A stretch of DNA of 50,428 nucleotides from Pseudooceanicola sp. HF7 (lineage in GTDB: Bacteria > Pseudomonadota > Alphaproteobacteria > Rhodobacterales > Rhodobacteraceae): assembly GCF_011806405.1 (NCBI RefSeq), contig NZ_JAATOW010000033.1, forward strand, positions 1-50,428. Direction: 5' to 3'. Under the pieces are notes generated by a model, which had not been told where the DNA came from, searched no databases, and saw only the letters and a program-made list of their open reading frames with translations. Below, one piece after another: positions 7,603 through 16,219 of the stretch; position 1 is the stretch's first letter; the number at the start of each line of letters is the position of its first letter. The translations under genes and the position numbers were made by a program.

Positions 7603-9122
7603 TGGATACCCTGCTGGCTTTCCTGACCATCTTCACCCATCCCCAGCTTCTGATGCTGGTGGGTCTTGGCACCTTTGCCGGCGTTTACGTCGGTGCGATC
7701 CCGGGGCTGTCGGTCACCATGGCGGTGTCGATCCTGATCTCCTTCACCTTCTCCTGGGATGTTTACCCGGCGATCTCTCTGATGATCGGCATCTACATGG
7801 GCGGGGTCTATGGCGGCTCGCGCACGGCGATCCTGCTGAACATCCCCGGCGCGCCCTCTGCTATTGCCACGGCGATGGACGGCTATCCCCTGGCCAAGCG
7901 CGGAGAGGCGGGCACCGCCATCGGCGTGACCACGGTGATGTCTTTCCTGGGCGGCTTCGTCGGCATCGGAATCCTGGCGCTGGCTGCGCCGATGGTGGCG
8001 GATTTCGCCCTGCGCTTCCAGCCGCGCGATTACATGCTGCTGGCGATCCTGGGCATCCTGCTGGTGGGCTCCCTGTCCCAGGGCAGCCTGGTGAAGGGCA
8101 TCTTTGCCGGAGCGCTTGGTCTGGCCGTGGGCGCCGTGGGGCGCGATCCGCTGACCTTTACCGAGCGCTTCACCTTCGATCTTTCCATCATGGAGGGCGG
8201 GATTTCCTTCATCGCGGTGATGATCGGCATGTTCGGCATTTCCGAGGCGCTGATGCAGCTGCATCACGTCGACAAGGCCGCCGTGCGCCAGAAGATCAGC
8301 CGCATCGTGCCATCGTTGTCCACGGTCAGGAAGCACCTTCCGCTCAGCCTTCAGACATCCACCATCGGGGTGATCATCGGCGCGCTTCCGGGCACTGGCG
8401 GGGATATCGCGGCCCTGATGGCCTATGACCACGCCAAGCGCGTGACCAAGAACCCCGAGCGCCCCTTCGGCGAAGGCGCGATGGAGGGACTTGTCGCACC
8501 GGAGACCGCCAACAACGCCGCTGTTGGTGGGGCCTTCATCCCGATGATGACTCTTGGCATTCCCGGCGACGCGGTGACCGCGATCATGATCGGGGCGCTG
8601 TTCATCCACGGGCTGAACCCCGGCCCGATGCTGATGATCGACCAGCCGGATATGTTCTGGTTCATCGTCGGGGCGCTGGTCTGTGCTAATGTCTTCATGC
8701 TGATCTTCGGACTCACCGGCATCCGCCTGTTCTCCAAGATCGTCGAGATGCCGCGGGCGGTCCTGATCCCCCTGATCATGCTGCTGTCGATCGTAGGCGC
8801 TTATGCGGTCAACAACTCGATCAACGATGTCTACTGGATGCTCGGCTTCGGCTTCTTCGGCTACTTCATGCGCCATTACGGCTATCCGCTGGGTCCGGTG
8901 ATCCTGGGGGTGATCCTGTCACGGCTGCTGGATGACAACTGGCGGCGCGCGATCATCTCTGAACGCGAGGACCTGGGCCGCTTCTTCATGGGTATCTTCA
9001 CCAGCCCGCTCTCTCTGGTTCTGTTCTGCGCCGTGATCCTGATCTTCGTCTCCCAGACACCGATCTGGACCCGGGCAAAGCGGCGCCTTCTGGGCCGTTC
9101 CGGCAAGGAGGTCGAACAATGA
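7602..9122 (+). CDS. TTT transporter large permease (TctA type)
   Basis: A 506-residue polytopic membrane protein of normal TctA length. The two diagnostic loops are present: GAIPGLSVTMAVSILI near residue 33 and GALPGTGGDIAALMAYDHAK near residue 260, reflecting the internal duplication of the family. It forms the translocation path of the tripartite tricarboxylate transporter with the preceding TctB and TctC. The start overlaps the tctB stop and the end overlaps the next gene, so all are one transcription unit. Confidence 0.93.
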   Translation: MDTLLAFLTIFTHPQLLMLVGLGTFAGVYVGAIPGLSVTMAVSILISFTFSWDVYPAISLMIGIYMGGVYGGSRTAILLNIPGAPSAIATAMDGYPLAKRGEAGTAIGVTTVMSFLGGFVGIGILALAAPMVADFALRFQPRDYMLLAILGILLVGSLSQGSLVKGIFAGALGLAVGAVGRDPLTFTERFTFDLSIMEGGISFIAVMIGMFGISEALMQLHHVDKAAVRQKISRIVPSLSTVRKHLPLSLQTSTIGVIIGALPGTGGDIAALMAYDHAKRVTKNPERPFGEGAMEGLVAPETANNAAVGGAFIPMMTLGIPGDAVTAIMIGALFIHGLNPGPMLMIDQPDMFWFIVGALVCANVFMLIFGLTGIRLFSKIVEMPRAVLIPLIMLLSIVGAYAVNNSINDVYWMLGFGFFGYFMRHYGYPLGPVILGVILSRLLDDNWRRAIISEREDLGRFFMGIFTSPLSLVLFCAVILIFVSQTPIWTRAKRRLLGRSGKEVEQ

Positions 9123-9964
9123 CGGATACGCTCAAACTGGGCCTGATCGGGGACAACATCGCCCGGTCGCGCTCGCCCTTGTTGCACCGGCTTGCGGGCA
9201 ATCAGAACGAGATCGCGGTGACCTATGACCGGCTGGTCCCGCGCGACCTGGACCGGGATTTCGACAGCGTCTTCGCGGATTGCGCCGAAGGGGGCTATCG
9301 CGGGATCAACGTGACCTATCCCTACAAGGAGCTGGCCGCGGCCAAGGTTCGAGTGGACGACCTGCTAGTACGCGCCATCGGGGCGGTGAATACCGTCACC
9401 TTCGCCCCCGAGGGGCCGCGCGGCTTCAACACCGACTACTCCGGCTTCATGGCGGCCTATCGCGCCGCGCGCGGCGAGGCAGAGACCGGCACGGTGTTGA
9501 TGATCGGCACTGGCGGGGTCGGGCGGGCCGTGGCCTTCGGGCTGGCCGGGCTGGGCTGTCGCCGGTTGCGACTGGTCGATCGCGACCCGGCCAAGGCCGA
9601 GGCTTTGACAGAGGCACTGCATTCGGTGGATGCAGAGATGGATATCTCCATCTGGCTGAACGCGGAGAATGCAGCCGAGGGTGCCTGCGGGCTGATCAAC
9701 TGCACCCCCGTCGGCATGGTCGGTCACGATGGCACGCCGTTGCCCGCGGCAGCCATGGCCGGGGCCGGCTGGGCCTTTGACGCGGTCTATACGCCGACGG
9801 ACACGCAGTTCCTGACCGATGCGGCCGCCGCGGGCCTGTCGATCATATCGGGCTGGGAGCTGTTCTACTGGCAGGGCGTCCATGCCTGGCGGCTCTTTTC
9901 CGGGCGTGGCCTGGACGAGGCCGCCCTGCGCACGGCGCTTCTGGCGCCGGAAAACGACACCTGA
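9119..9964 (+). CDS. Shikimate/quinate dehydrogenase homologue (AroE family)
   Basis: A 281-residue AroE-family NAD(P)-dependent dehydrogenase. The substrate site SRSP is at residues 16-19. NVTYPYKE at about 64-71 contains the catalytic Lys, and NTD follows the FNTDYSGF segment. The nucleotide-binding loop is GTGGVGRAVAFGLAG. It starts four bases inside tctA. Because it sits in a transporter-catabolic operon with dehydroshikimate dehydratase, it most likely oxidises imported shikimate or quinate to the 3-dehydro compound rather than making shikimate for biosynthesis. The direction of reaction and the cofactor are inferred. Confidence 0.88.
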   Translation: MTDTLKLGLIGDNIARSRSPLLHRLAGNQNEIAVTYDRLVPRDLDRDFDSVFADCAEGGYRGINVTYPYKELAAAKVRVDDLLVRAIGAVNTVTFAPEGPRGFNTDYSGFMAAYRAARGEAETGTVLMIGTGGVGRAVAFGLAGLGCRRLRLVDRDPAKAEALTEALHSVDAEMDISIWLNAENAAEGACGLINCTPVGMVGHDGTPLPAAAMAGAGWAFDAVYTPTDTQFLTDAAAAGLSIISGWELFYWQGVHAWRLFSGRGLDEAALRTALLAPENDT

Positions 9965-10004
9965 CACTGCCCGCCATCGTGAGAACATTCCTGGGAGAAA
10001 GCTG

Positions 10005-11885
10005 ATGAAAACCGCCATCGCCACGGTCTCTATCTCTGGCACCCTGACGGAGAAGCTGGAGGCCATCGCCGCCGCCGGGTTCGACGGGATAGAGATCTTC
10101 GAACAGGATTTCATCACCGATATCGGGTCGGCCCGCGACGTCGGCAACCGGATCCGGGATCAGGGGCTTGAGATCTCCCTTTTCCAGCCGTTCCGCGATT
10201 TCGAAGGTCTGCCGGAGGAGCTGCGCGTCAAGGCCTTTGACCGGGCGGAGCGCAAGTTCGACCTGATGCAGGACCTGGGCGCGGATCTGGTGCTGGTCTG
10301 TTCTTCGGTGCATCCAAAGGCGCTTGGCGGGATCGACCGGGCCGCGGATGACCTGCGAGAGCTGGGCGAACGGGCGGCGGCGCGCGGGCTGCGGATCGGC
10401 TACGAGGCCCTGGCCTGGGGGCGGCACGTCAACGACCACCGCGACGCCTGGGAGATCGTGCGCCGCGCCGATCACGACAGTGTCGGCATTATCTTGGACA
10501 GTTTCCACACGCTGGGCCGCGGCCTGGATCCGGAGTCCATCCGCCGCATTCCCGGCGACAAGATCTTCTTCGTGCAGATGGCCGATGCGCCGAAGATCGA
10601 CATGGACCTGCTTTACTGGTCCCGCCATTTTCGCAACATGCCAGGAGAGGGCGACCTGCCGGTAACCGACTTCATGCGGGCGGTGCTGGCGGCGGGCTAT
10701 ACCGGGCCCGTCAGCCTTGAGATCTTCAACGACCAGTTCCGGGGCGGCAGCCCGAACACCATCGCGCGGGATGGCTACCGTTCCCTCATGGCGCTGCTGG
10801 ATGACGTGCGCCGCCAGGAGCCCGATGTTCCCGCCCCCCTGCCGGTCATGCCCGCACGGCAAAGGATCGACGGGACCTCTTTCATCGAGTTTGCCACTCG
10901 TGGCGCGGACGGCGACCAGTTGCGCGCCCAGCTGACCGCCCTTGGTTTTGCCCAGACGGGTAAACACATGGCCAAGGCGGTGACCCTCTGGCAGCAGGGC
11001 GATATCCGTATCGTCGTGAACGAGGAAGAGGGCGATTTCGCCGGCACCGCCTACAACATGCACGGCACCTCCGTCTGTGATGTCGGGCTGGCCGTCTCCT
11101 CTGCCAGCGAGACGCTGGAGCGGGCCAAGGCGCTTGGCGCGCGGGGGTTCACCCAGCAACCGGCGCTTGGGCAGCTGGACATCCCGGCAATCCGCGGGCT
11201 GGGGGGTAGCCTGCTGCATGTGCTGGATGACAGTCACGCTTCCGTCTGGACCCGGGAATTCGGCGCAGAGCCGAAGGGGCCGAAAGGTGCCGGTCTGCAA
11301 GCGGTGGATCACATTGCGCAGACCTTGACCTATGACGAAATGCTCAGCTGGTCGCTGTTCTACGGCACGCTCTTCGACATGGAGAAATCCCCGATGGTCG
11401 ACGTGATCGACCCTGACGGGTTGGTGCGCTCCCAGGCGCTGTCGACGCCGGAGGGCCGCTTCCGCATCACGCTGAACGGGGCAGAGACGCACCGCACGCT
11501 GGCCGGGGCCTTCCTGGCAGATAGTTTCGGCGCGCCGGTCCAGCACATCGCCTTCACCACCGAAGACATCTTTGCCAGTGCAGAGGCCCTGGCCAGCGCG
11601 GGGTTCGATCCGCTGCCGATCCCGGGGAATTACTACGACGACCTAGCCAGCCGCTTCGACATCCCGTCCGAGAAACTGGCGCGTATGAAGACGTTGCAGA
11701 TCCTGTACGACGCAGAGGACGGACAGGAGTTCTTCCAGAGCTACAGCCGCCCCTTTCAGGGCGGGATCTTCTTCGAAATCGTGCAGCGCGCATCTGGATA
11801 TCGGGGCTACGGCGCCCCAAACGCACCCTTCCGCATCGCCGCGCAGAAACGCCTGGCCCCGGCCAAGGGAATGCCACGGATCTGA
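10005..11885 (+). CDS. quiC: 3-dehydroshikimate dehydratase fused to a HPPD/VOC-like domain
   Basis: A 626-residue two-domain protein. Residues about 1-265 form a xylose-isomerase-like TIM barrel of the 3-dehydroshikimate dehydratase type, starting with MKTAIATVSISGTLTEKLEA and containing VSLEIFND. The second half resembles 4-hydroxyphenylpyruvate dioxygenase-like vicinal-oxygen-chelate modules (VDHIAQTL, VQHIAFTT, FFEIVQR). The first domain converts 3-dehydroshikimate to protocatechuate, the aromatic entry to ring cleavage. The fusion matches known bacterial QuiC-type enzymes. ATG 10005 follows GGGAGAAA and gives the normal N terminus. It is the last gene of the LysR-linked operon; the ring-cleavage genes are not in this window. 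Confidence 0.88.
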   Translation: MKTAIATVSISGTLTEKLEAIAAAGFDGIEIFEQDFITDIGSARDVGNRIRDQGLEISLFQPFRDFEGLPEELRVKAFDRAERKFDLMQDLGADLVLVCSSVHPKALGGIDRAADDLRELGERAAARGLRIGYEALAWGRHVNDHRDAWEIVRRADHDSVGIILDSFHTLGRGLDPESIRRIPGDKIFFVQMADAPKIDMDLLYWSRHFRNMPGEGDLPVTDFMRAVLAAGYTGPVSLEIFNDQFRGGSPNTIARDGYRSLMALLDDVRRQEPDVPAPLPVMPARQRIDGTSFIEFATRGADGDQLRAQLTALGFAQTGKHMAKAVTLWQQGDIRIVVNEEEGDFAGTAYNMHGTSVCDVGLAVSSASETLERAKALGARGFTQQPALGQLDIPAIRGLGGSLLHVLDDSHASVWTREFGAEPKGPKGAGLQAVDHIAQTLTYDEMLSWSLFYGTLFDMEKSPMVDVIDPDGLVRSQALSTPEGRFRITLNGAETHRTLAGAFLADSFGAPVQHIAFTTEDIFASAEALASAGFDPLPIPGNYYDDLASRFDIPSEKLARMKTLQILYDAEDGQEFFQSYSRPFQGGIFFEIVQRASGYRGYGAPNAPFRIAAQKRLAPAKGMPRI

Positions 11886-11933
11886 GGGGCGCTCTGCTTC
11901 TTGACGGAGCGGACGGGACTTGGAATCGGTACT

Positions 11934-12000
11934 GTATTCAACAGTTTTGGTAATCGTAGAATACGGCCTGTACTCTACGCTTTCAAAAAGTGTAGGATAC
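11934..12000. promoter_or_regulatory. Tandem 36-bp operator with four GTAGNATAC-like half-sites
   Basis: Four 9-mers occur: GTATTCAAC (11934, reverse), GTAGAATAC (11956), GTACTCTAC (11970, reverse) and GTAGGATAC (11992). The inverted pair repeats exactly 36 bases later (11934 to 11970 and 11956 to 11992). The last copy lies four bases before the ATG at 12005 and overlaps the likely ribosome-binding region. This looks like a cooperative repressor site, or an mRNA structure controlling the next gene. Confidence 0.6.
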
Positions 12001-12004
12001 AGCC

Positions 12005-13021
12005 ATGGAACGCCATTCCCCCATCGCCCATGCGGCCTATCACGATCTGCTGCGCCTGCTGAAGGATGACGCGGCCAGCGGTCTGCGCGGCACGCCCACA
12101 TCCTTGACCCGCAACGGGCGGGTCTATTGGTACGACAGCTACCGGATCGGCTCTTCCGTCCAGAAGACCTATATCGGCGAGGACAGCGAAGAGCTGCGCG
12201 CGCGGCTAGAGCAGGCCCAAGCCCTGAAGGAGCAGGCCAGCGCCCGCCGGGCCGCCCGCAGCCGGCTGGTGCGGCTGCTCAGAGCAGAAGGGTTCCTGGG
12301 GATCGATCAGGGGACCGGCGGCCTGCTGAACGCCCTCGCGCAGGCGGGCACTTTCCGGCTTGGTGGCACCATAGTGGGGACCCATGCCTTCCGCCTCTAC
12401 GAAGGCGAGCTGGGCCTGCGCTATGCCTTTGACGACACCGCCCAGACCGGGGACATCGACATTGCCTCTTTCGAGCGGCTCTCCCTCGCTCTTGAAGACC
12501 GCGCCGATCCCCCGGTGGGCGAGGTGCTGGCCGGATTCCGCTTTGCCCCGATGCCAGCGCTGGACAACCGGCAGGCCTGGCGCTGGACCCAGTCCAAGAG
12601 CGGCACGTTGGTCGAATTCCTGACCCCCGCCTTCGGCGAGGAAGGCCTGCGCCCGCTGGCGGCGCTGGATGTGCGTGCCCAGGCGTTGCACTACCTGAAC
12701 TACCTGATCGCAGAGCCGATCCACGCGGTGGCGCTCTATCGCTCCGGCGTGCTGGTGCAGGTGCCCCGCCCGGAGCGTTTCGCGATCCACAAGCTGATCG
12801 TGTCGACCCGACGCCCCGCGGGCGACCGGCTGAAATCGGAAAAGGATCGCCGGCAGGCCGAGGTCCTGTGCCGCGCCCTGGCCGAAGACCGTCCCGACGA
12901 ACTGGCCGACGCCCTGGAAGAGGCGCGCAGCCGGGGGCCGCAGTGGACACGCCGGCTGGACATGGCTCTGGACCGGATGCCCGCCCTGCGCGCCCTGCTG
13001 AAGGGGCTGGAGACCGGATGA
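12005..13021 (+). CDS. GSU2403-like nucleotidyltransferase-fold protein
   Basis: A 338-residue protein that I place, by pattern, in the GSU2403-type nucleotidyltransferase family. The GTHAFRLYEGELG segment followed by GDIDIASFE (about residues 125-158) carries the expected Gly...Asp-x-Asp active-site layout. The N-terminal third is charged, with RNGRVYWYDSYRIG and an Arg/Ala-rich helix. It stands alone between two catabolic loci, with no obvious partner gene. Its upstream region is a tandem palindromic operator overlapping the start. The substrate and role are unknown; nucleotidyltransferases of this fold include toxins and resistance enzymes, but nothing here proves that. Confidence 0.72.
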   Translation: MERHSPIAHAAYHDLLRLLKDDAASGLRGTPTSLTRNGRVYWYDSYRIGSSVQKTYIGEDSEELRARLEQAQALKEQASARRAARSRLVRLLRAEGFLGIDQGTGGLLNALAQAGTFRLGGTIVGTHAFRLYEGELGLRYAFDDTAQTGDIDIASFERLSLALEDRADPPVGEVLAGFRFAPMPALDNRQAWRWTQSKSGTLVEFLTPAFGEEGLRPLAALDVRAQALHYLNYLIAEPIHAVALYRSGVLVQVPRPERFAIHKLIVSTRRPAGDRLKSEKDRRQAEVLCRALAEDRPDELADALEEARSRGPQWTRRLDMALDRMPALRALLKGLETG

Positions 13022-13076
13022 GCCCGGAAACCGGCGTTCGATCCGTCTGGTGATGCAAAGACTTGGGGCGCTGCTT

Positions 13077-13868
13077 TCAGCTGTCGCCGGTAAAGCCGAG
13101 CTGGCTTGAGATATCCCCGGCGACAGAGGTCAGCAGGTGGATGTATTCGCCGCGACGCCCCTCGTCGAAGCGGAAGATCGGAAAGGCGATCGAGATCGCG
13201 CCGACGGATTTGCCCAGGTGGTTGCGCAGCGGCACGGCCATGCAACGCACCCCGGCTTCGCTTTCCTCGATCTCTTCGGAAAAGCCATTGGACCGGGTCA
13301 GGGCGATCTGCTCGCGCAGGGCTTCCGGCGTGGTGATCGTGTTGGGCGCGCGTTTGTCAAAGGTCATCTGGCTTATGCGTTCCTCGACCTCGCTTTCATC
13401 GCGGAAGGACAGCAGTGCCTTGCCGAGAGAGGTGGAATGCAACGGGTTGCGCATGCCGATGGTGGACTTCATCGACAGGTTGAACGCCGAGGGGTAACTG
13501 TGCACGTAGACGACGCGCTGATCGTGGTCATCCATGATGCCCAGGTTGATCGTTTCCCCGGTGCTGCGCGCCAGCTTGCCCATGCCAGCATCGGCGATGT
13601 GCAGCAGGTCGCTTTCCTGTTTCACGGCCCGTGCAGCGACGGAGAACAGCTTCATCGTCAGGCCGTATTTCTCTGTCTCCTCGTCCTGGTGCACATAGCC
13701 GAGGTCCACCATGGTCTGCAGCAGCCGATGCGTGGTGCTCTTTGAGGTCATTGCCCGCTGCGCGATGGCCGCAAGGCTGGCTTCCCTGTCTTCGGACAGG
13801 GTTTCAAGGACAGAGAACACCTTGAGAACCGAGGCGACATTCTCTGATTTCTGGGGATTCGTTGCCAT
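13077..13868 (-). CDS. IclR-family transcriptional regulator
   Basis: A 263-residue regulator. The N-terminal helix-turn-helix (SVLKVFSVLETLSEDREASL, then IAQRAMTSKSTTHRLLQTMVD) is typical of IclR proteins. The C-terminal effector domain includes NLSMKSTIGMRNPLHSTSLG and GVRCMAVPLRNH. ATG 13868 gives the normal N terminus; 13877 and 13913 are possible upstream starts, but a palindrome at 13891-13901 suggests untranslated DNA there. It is divergent from GH105 and the uronate operon, so it most likely represses that operon until a uronate breakdown product appears, like KdgR. Confidence 0.92.
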   Translation of the reverse strand: MATNPQKSENVASVLKVFSVLETLSEDREASLAAIAQRAMTSKSTTHRLLQTMVDLGYVHQDEETEKYGLTMKLFSVAARAVKQESDLLHIADAGMGKLARSTGETINLGIMDDHDQRVVYVHSYPSAFNLSMKSTIGMRNPLHSTSLGKALLSFRDESEVEERISQMTFDKRAPNTITTPEALREQIALTRSNGFSEEIEESEAGVRCMAVPLRNHLGKSVGAISIAFPIFRFDEGRRGEYIHLLTSVAGDISSQLGFTGDS

Positions 13869-13890
13869 GCGGACCATTCGCTTATTTATG

Positions 13891-14060
13891 GAATGCCATT
13901 CTGAAAAAATCACGCCGCTGTGTCAAGGAAGTCGGTGGCGTCATGCTAACCAATGGATAATTAACGATTTAATTGGATATTACGTGGCTCTGAAATGACT
14001 TGCGAGAGCCATGCCGTTATGATTACATGTTTCGGAACGGCGTTTCACTTTTGAAATGAC
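13891..14060. promoter_or_regulatory. Divergent control region with IclR-type palindromes
   Basis: The stretch between iclR and GH105 holds GAATGCCATTC (13891-13901, perfect palindrome) and TTTCACTTTTGAAA (14043-14056, 5-4-5 inverted repeat). It also holds a direct repeat TGAAATGAC (13991-13999 and 14052-14060). These are candidate IclR-binding sites. The pairing of each site with a gene is inferred. Confidence 0.45.
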
Positions 14061-14089
14061 CCGGGAGACTGGCAAGGGAGGCCCATCGA

Positions 14090-15208
14090 ATGCATCCGCT
14101 TCTGCGGCAGAAGGATCACTTCATCACGCGTGACAAGGTTTGCGCGCTGATCGACCGGTTGACCGACAATCTGATCAATATCGAAGACACCACCGGGGAG
14201 TTCCTGCTGCGGCTCGAAGATGGCCGCGTGATCGATACAAAGGGCTGGGCAGGCTGGGAATGGACCCATGGCATCGGTCTTTACGGGTTGTTCAAATACG
14301 CTCAGCTGACCGGCAACACCAATGCCAGGAAGATCATCCACGACTGGTTCTCGGAGCGCCTGGCAGAGGGCACACCGACCAAGAATATCAACACGGTCGC
14401 GCCCTTCCTGACGCTTGCGAACCTTTACGCGGAGAGCCCGGATCCCACCTGGGTCCCCCTGATGGAGACCTGGGCCGACTGGGTGATGCACGAGATGCCA
14501 AAGACCCGCGCGGGCGGATTGCAGCACATCGTCTACAATTCGGTCAACGACCAGCAGATGTGGGACGACACGCTGATGATGTCAGTGCTGCCGCTGGCCC
14601 GGATCGGGCAGGTGCTGGACCATCCCGAGTACATCGAGGAAGCCAAGTACCAGTTCCTGATCCATTGCCAGTACCTGATGGATACCCAGACCGGCCTGTG
14701 GTTTCACGGCTGGACCTTCGATGGCAATCACAACTTTGCCCGTGCGCTCTGGGCGCGGGGCAACTCCTGGATCACCATCGCCATCCCGGAGTTCATCGAC
14801 ATGCTGCGCCTGCCGGAAAGCGATCCGATCCGTCGCCACTTGACCGGCCTGCTGGAACGACAGGCAGAGACGCTGAAGGCCACCCAGGCCGAAAGCGGGC
14901 TGTGGCACACGCTGCTCGACGATCCCGACAGCTACGAAGAGGCCTCGGCCACCGCCGGCTTCGCCTACGGTCTACTGAAGGCCACCCGGATGCGGCTGCT
15001 GTCCGAAGACTACAAGGATTGTGCCGAACGCGCGGTGAAGGGCGTCGTGGCCAATATCAACGACGAGGGTGAGCTGCTGAACACCAGCTTCGGCACCGCC
15101 ATGGGAGAAGACCTGGACTACTACCGGCAGATCAAGCTGACCTCGATGCCCTACGGGCAGGCGATGGCGATGTTCTGCCTGTGCGAATACCTGCGCGGCT
15201 ACATCTGA
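14090..15208 (+). CDS. GH105 unsaturated rhamnogalacturonyl hydrolase
   Basis: A 372-residue (alpha/alpha)6-barrel hydrolase of the GH88/GH105 type. Landmarks are WEWTHGIGLYGLFKYAQLTG near the N terminus, WDDTLMMSVLPLARIG with the catalytic-site Asp pair, WARGNSW, and YEEASATAGFAYGL. No signal peptide is seen, so it is cytoplasmic. These enzymes remove the 4,5-unsaturated uronate from rhamnogalacturonan or related lyase products, releasing 5-keto-4-deoxyuronate. KduI, KduD and KdgK downstream process exactly that product. GGGAGACTGGCAAGGGAGG precedes the start region. It is the first gene of the operon. Confidence 0.9.
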   Translation: MHPLLRQKDHFITRDKVCALIDRLTDNLINIEDTTGEFLLRLEDGRVIDTKGWAGWEWTHGIGLYGLFKYAQLTGNTNARKIIHDWFSERLAEGTPTKNINTVAPFLTLANLYAESPDPTWVPLMETWADWVMHEMPKTRAGGLQHIVYNSVNDQQMWDDTLMMSVLPLARIGQVLDHPEYIEEAKYQFLIHCQYLMDTQTGLWFHGWTFDGNHNFARALWARGNSWITIAIPEFIDMLRLPESDPIRRHLTGLLERQAETLKATQAESGLWHTLLDDPDSYEEASATAGFAYGLLKATRMRLLSEDYKDCAERAVKGVVANINDEGELLNTSFGTAMGEDLDYYRQIKLTSMPYGQAMAMFCLCEYLRGYI

Positions 15209-15245
15209 CGGCCGCATTATCGTCAATTTCAGGGAGGATAAGACG

Positions 15246-16217
15246 ATGAACAAGATCATGATGAGCACGGCCGTGCTGGCCCTCATGGCCGGCGCCACCC
15301 ACGCGGAAACGCTGCGTTTTGCCTATGCCAGCAACGCCACCCCCACCAAGGAAGCCATGGCCAAGTTCGGCGAGCTGGTCGAGGAAAAGACCGGCGGCGA
15401 CGTGACCGTGGAATACTTCCCCGACAGCCAGCTGGGCGGCGAACGCGAGCTCGTGGAGATGGTGCAGGGCGGCCTGCTGGACATGACCAAGGTCTCCGGC
15501 GGGCTGATGGAAAGCTTCTCTTCGGTCTACGGCGTCTTCTCCATGCCCTACCTCTTCGACGACGAGGCGCATTTCTACACCGCCATGGACGATGCAGAGA
15601 TCATGGGCCCGATCTATTCCGCCACCGAAGGCCAGGGCATGGTCGGCCTGACCTACTACAACTCCGGCGCGCGCAACTTCTATACCTCAGACAGCCCGGT
15701 CGAAAGCGTGGCGGACTTGAAGGGTCTGAAGATCCGCGTGATGCAAAGCCCGACCTCCATCGAGATGGTCAAGATGCTGGGCGGCTCCCCCATCGCCATG
15801 GGCCAGGGCGAGGTCTACACCTCCATCCAGCAGGGCGTCCTGGACGGGGCTGAGAACAACGAATACGCCGTCACCGTGGCCCGTCACGGCGAAGTGGCAA
15901 AGTACTACAGCTACGACATGCACAGCCGCATCCCCGACATCCTGCTGATCTCTACCGCGACGCTTGAGCGCCTGTCCGAAGAGAACCGCAAGGCGGTGAT
16001 CGAAGCGGCCAAGGAAAGCACCGAATACCACAAGGAGCTCTGGGGCGAGGCGATCGAGGCGGAGAAGGCCAAGGCGCAAGAGGAATTCGGCGTTGAGTTC
16101 TTCTATCCCGACGTGGCCGAGTTCCAGGCCGCCGTGCAGCCGATGTACGACGAACTGAAATCCGAGCCCGAGAAATACGCGGTCTACGAGCAGATCCGCA
16201 CCGTGGCCACGGAGTGA
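15246..16217 (+). CDS. dctP: TRAP transporter solute-binding protein (DctP type)
   Basis: A 323-residue periplasmic receptor with a clear signal peptide (MNKIMMSTAVLALMAGATHA). The ligand-binding Arg lies in LKGLKIRVMQSPTS, and the DAENN-type motif is LDGAENNEYAVTV. GGGAGGATAAG precedes the ATG. It should capture unsaturated oligogalacturonides or uronates in the periplasm and deliver them to the DctQM complex encoded immediately downstream. The substrate assignment rests on GH105 upstream and kduI-kduD-kdgK downstream. Confidence 0.92.
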   Translation: MNKIMMSTAVLALMAGATHAETLRFAYASNATPTKEAMAKFGELVEEKTGGDVTVEYFPDSQLGGERELVEMVQGGLLDMTKVSGGLMESFSSVYGVFSMPYLFDDEAHFYTAMDDAEIMGPIYSATEGQGMVGLTYYNSGARNFYTSDSPVESVADLKGLKIRVMQSPTSIEMVKMLGGSPIAMGQGEVYTSIQQGVLDGAENNEYAVTVARHGEVAKYYSYDMHSRIPDILLISTATLERLSEENRKAVIEAAKESTEYHKELWGEAIEAEKAKAQEEFGVEFFYPDVAEFQAAVQPMYDELKSEPEKYAVYEQIRTVATE

Positions 16218-16219
16218 TC

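Noticed and set aside
7365-8876. 503-residue minus-strand frame opposite tctA
   Set aside because: Low-complexity, His/Asp/Gln-rich composition without domains; tctA on the plus strand has full family motifs.
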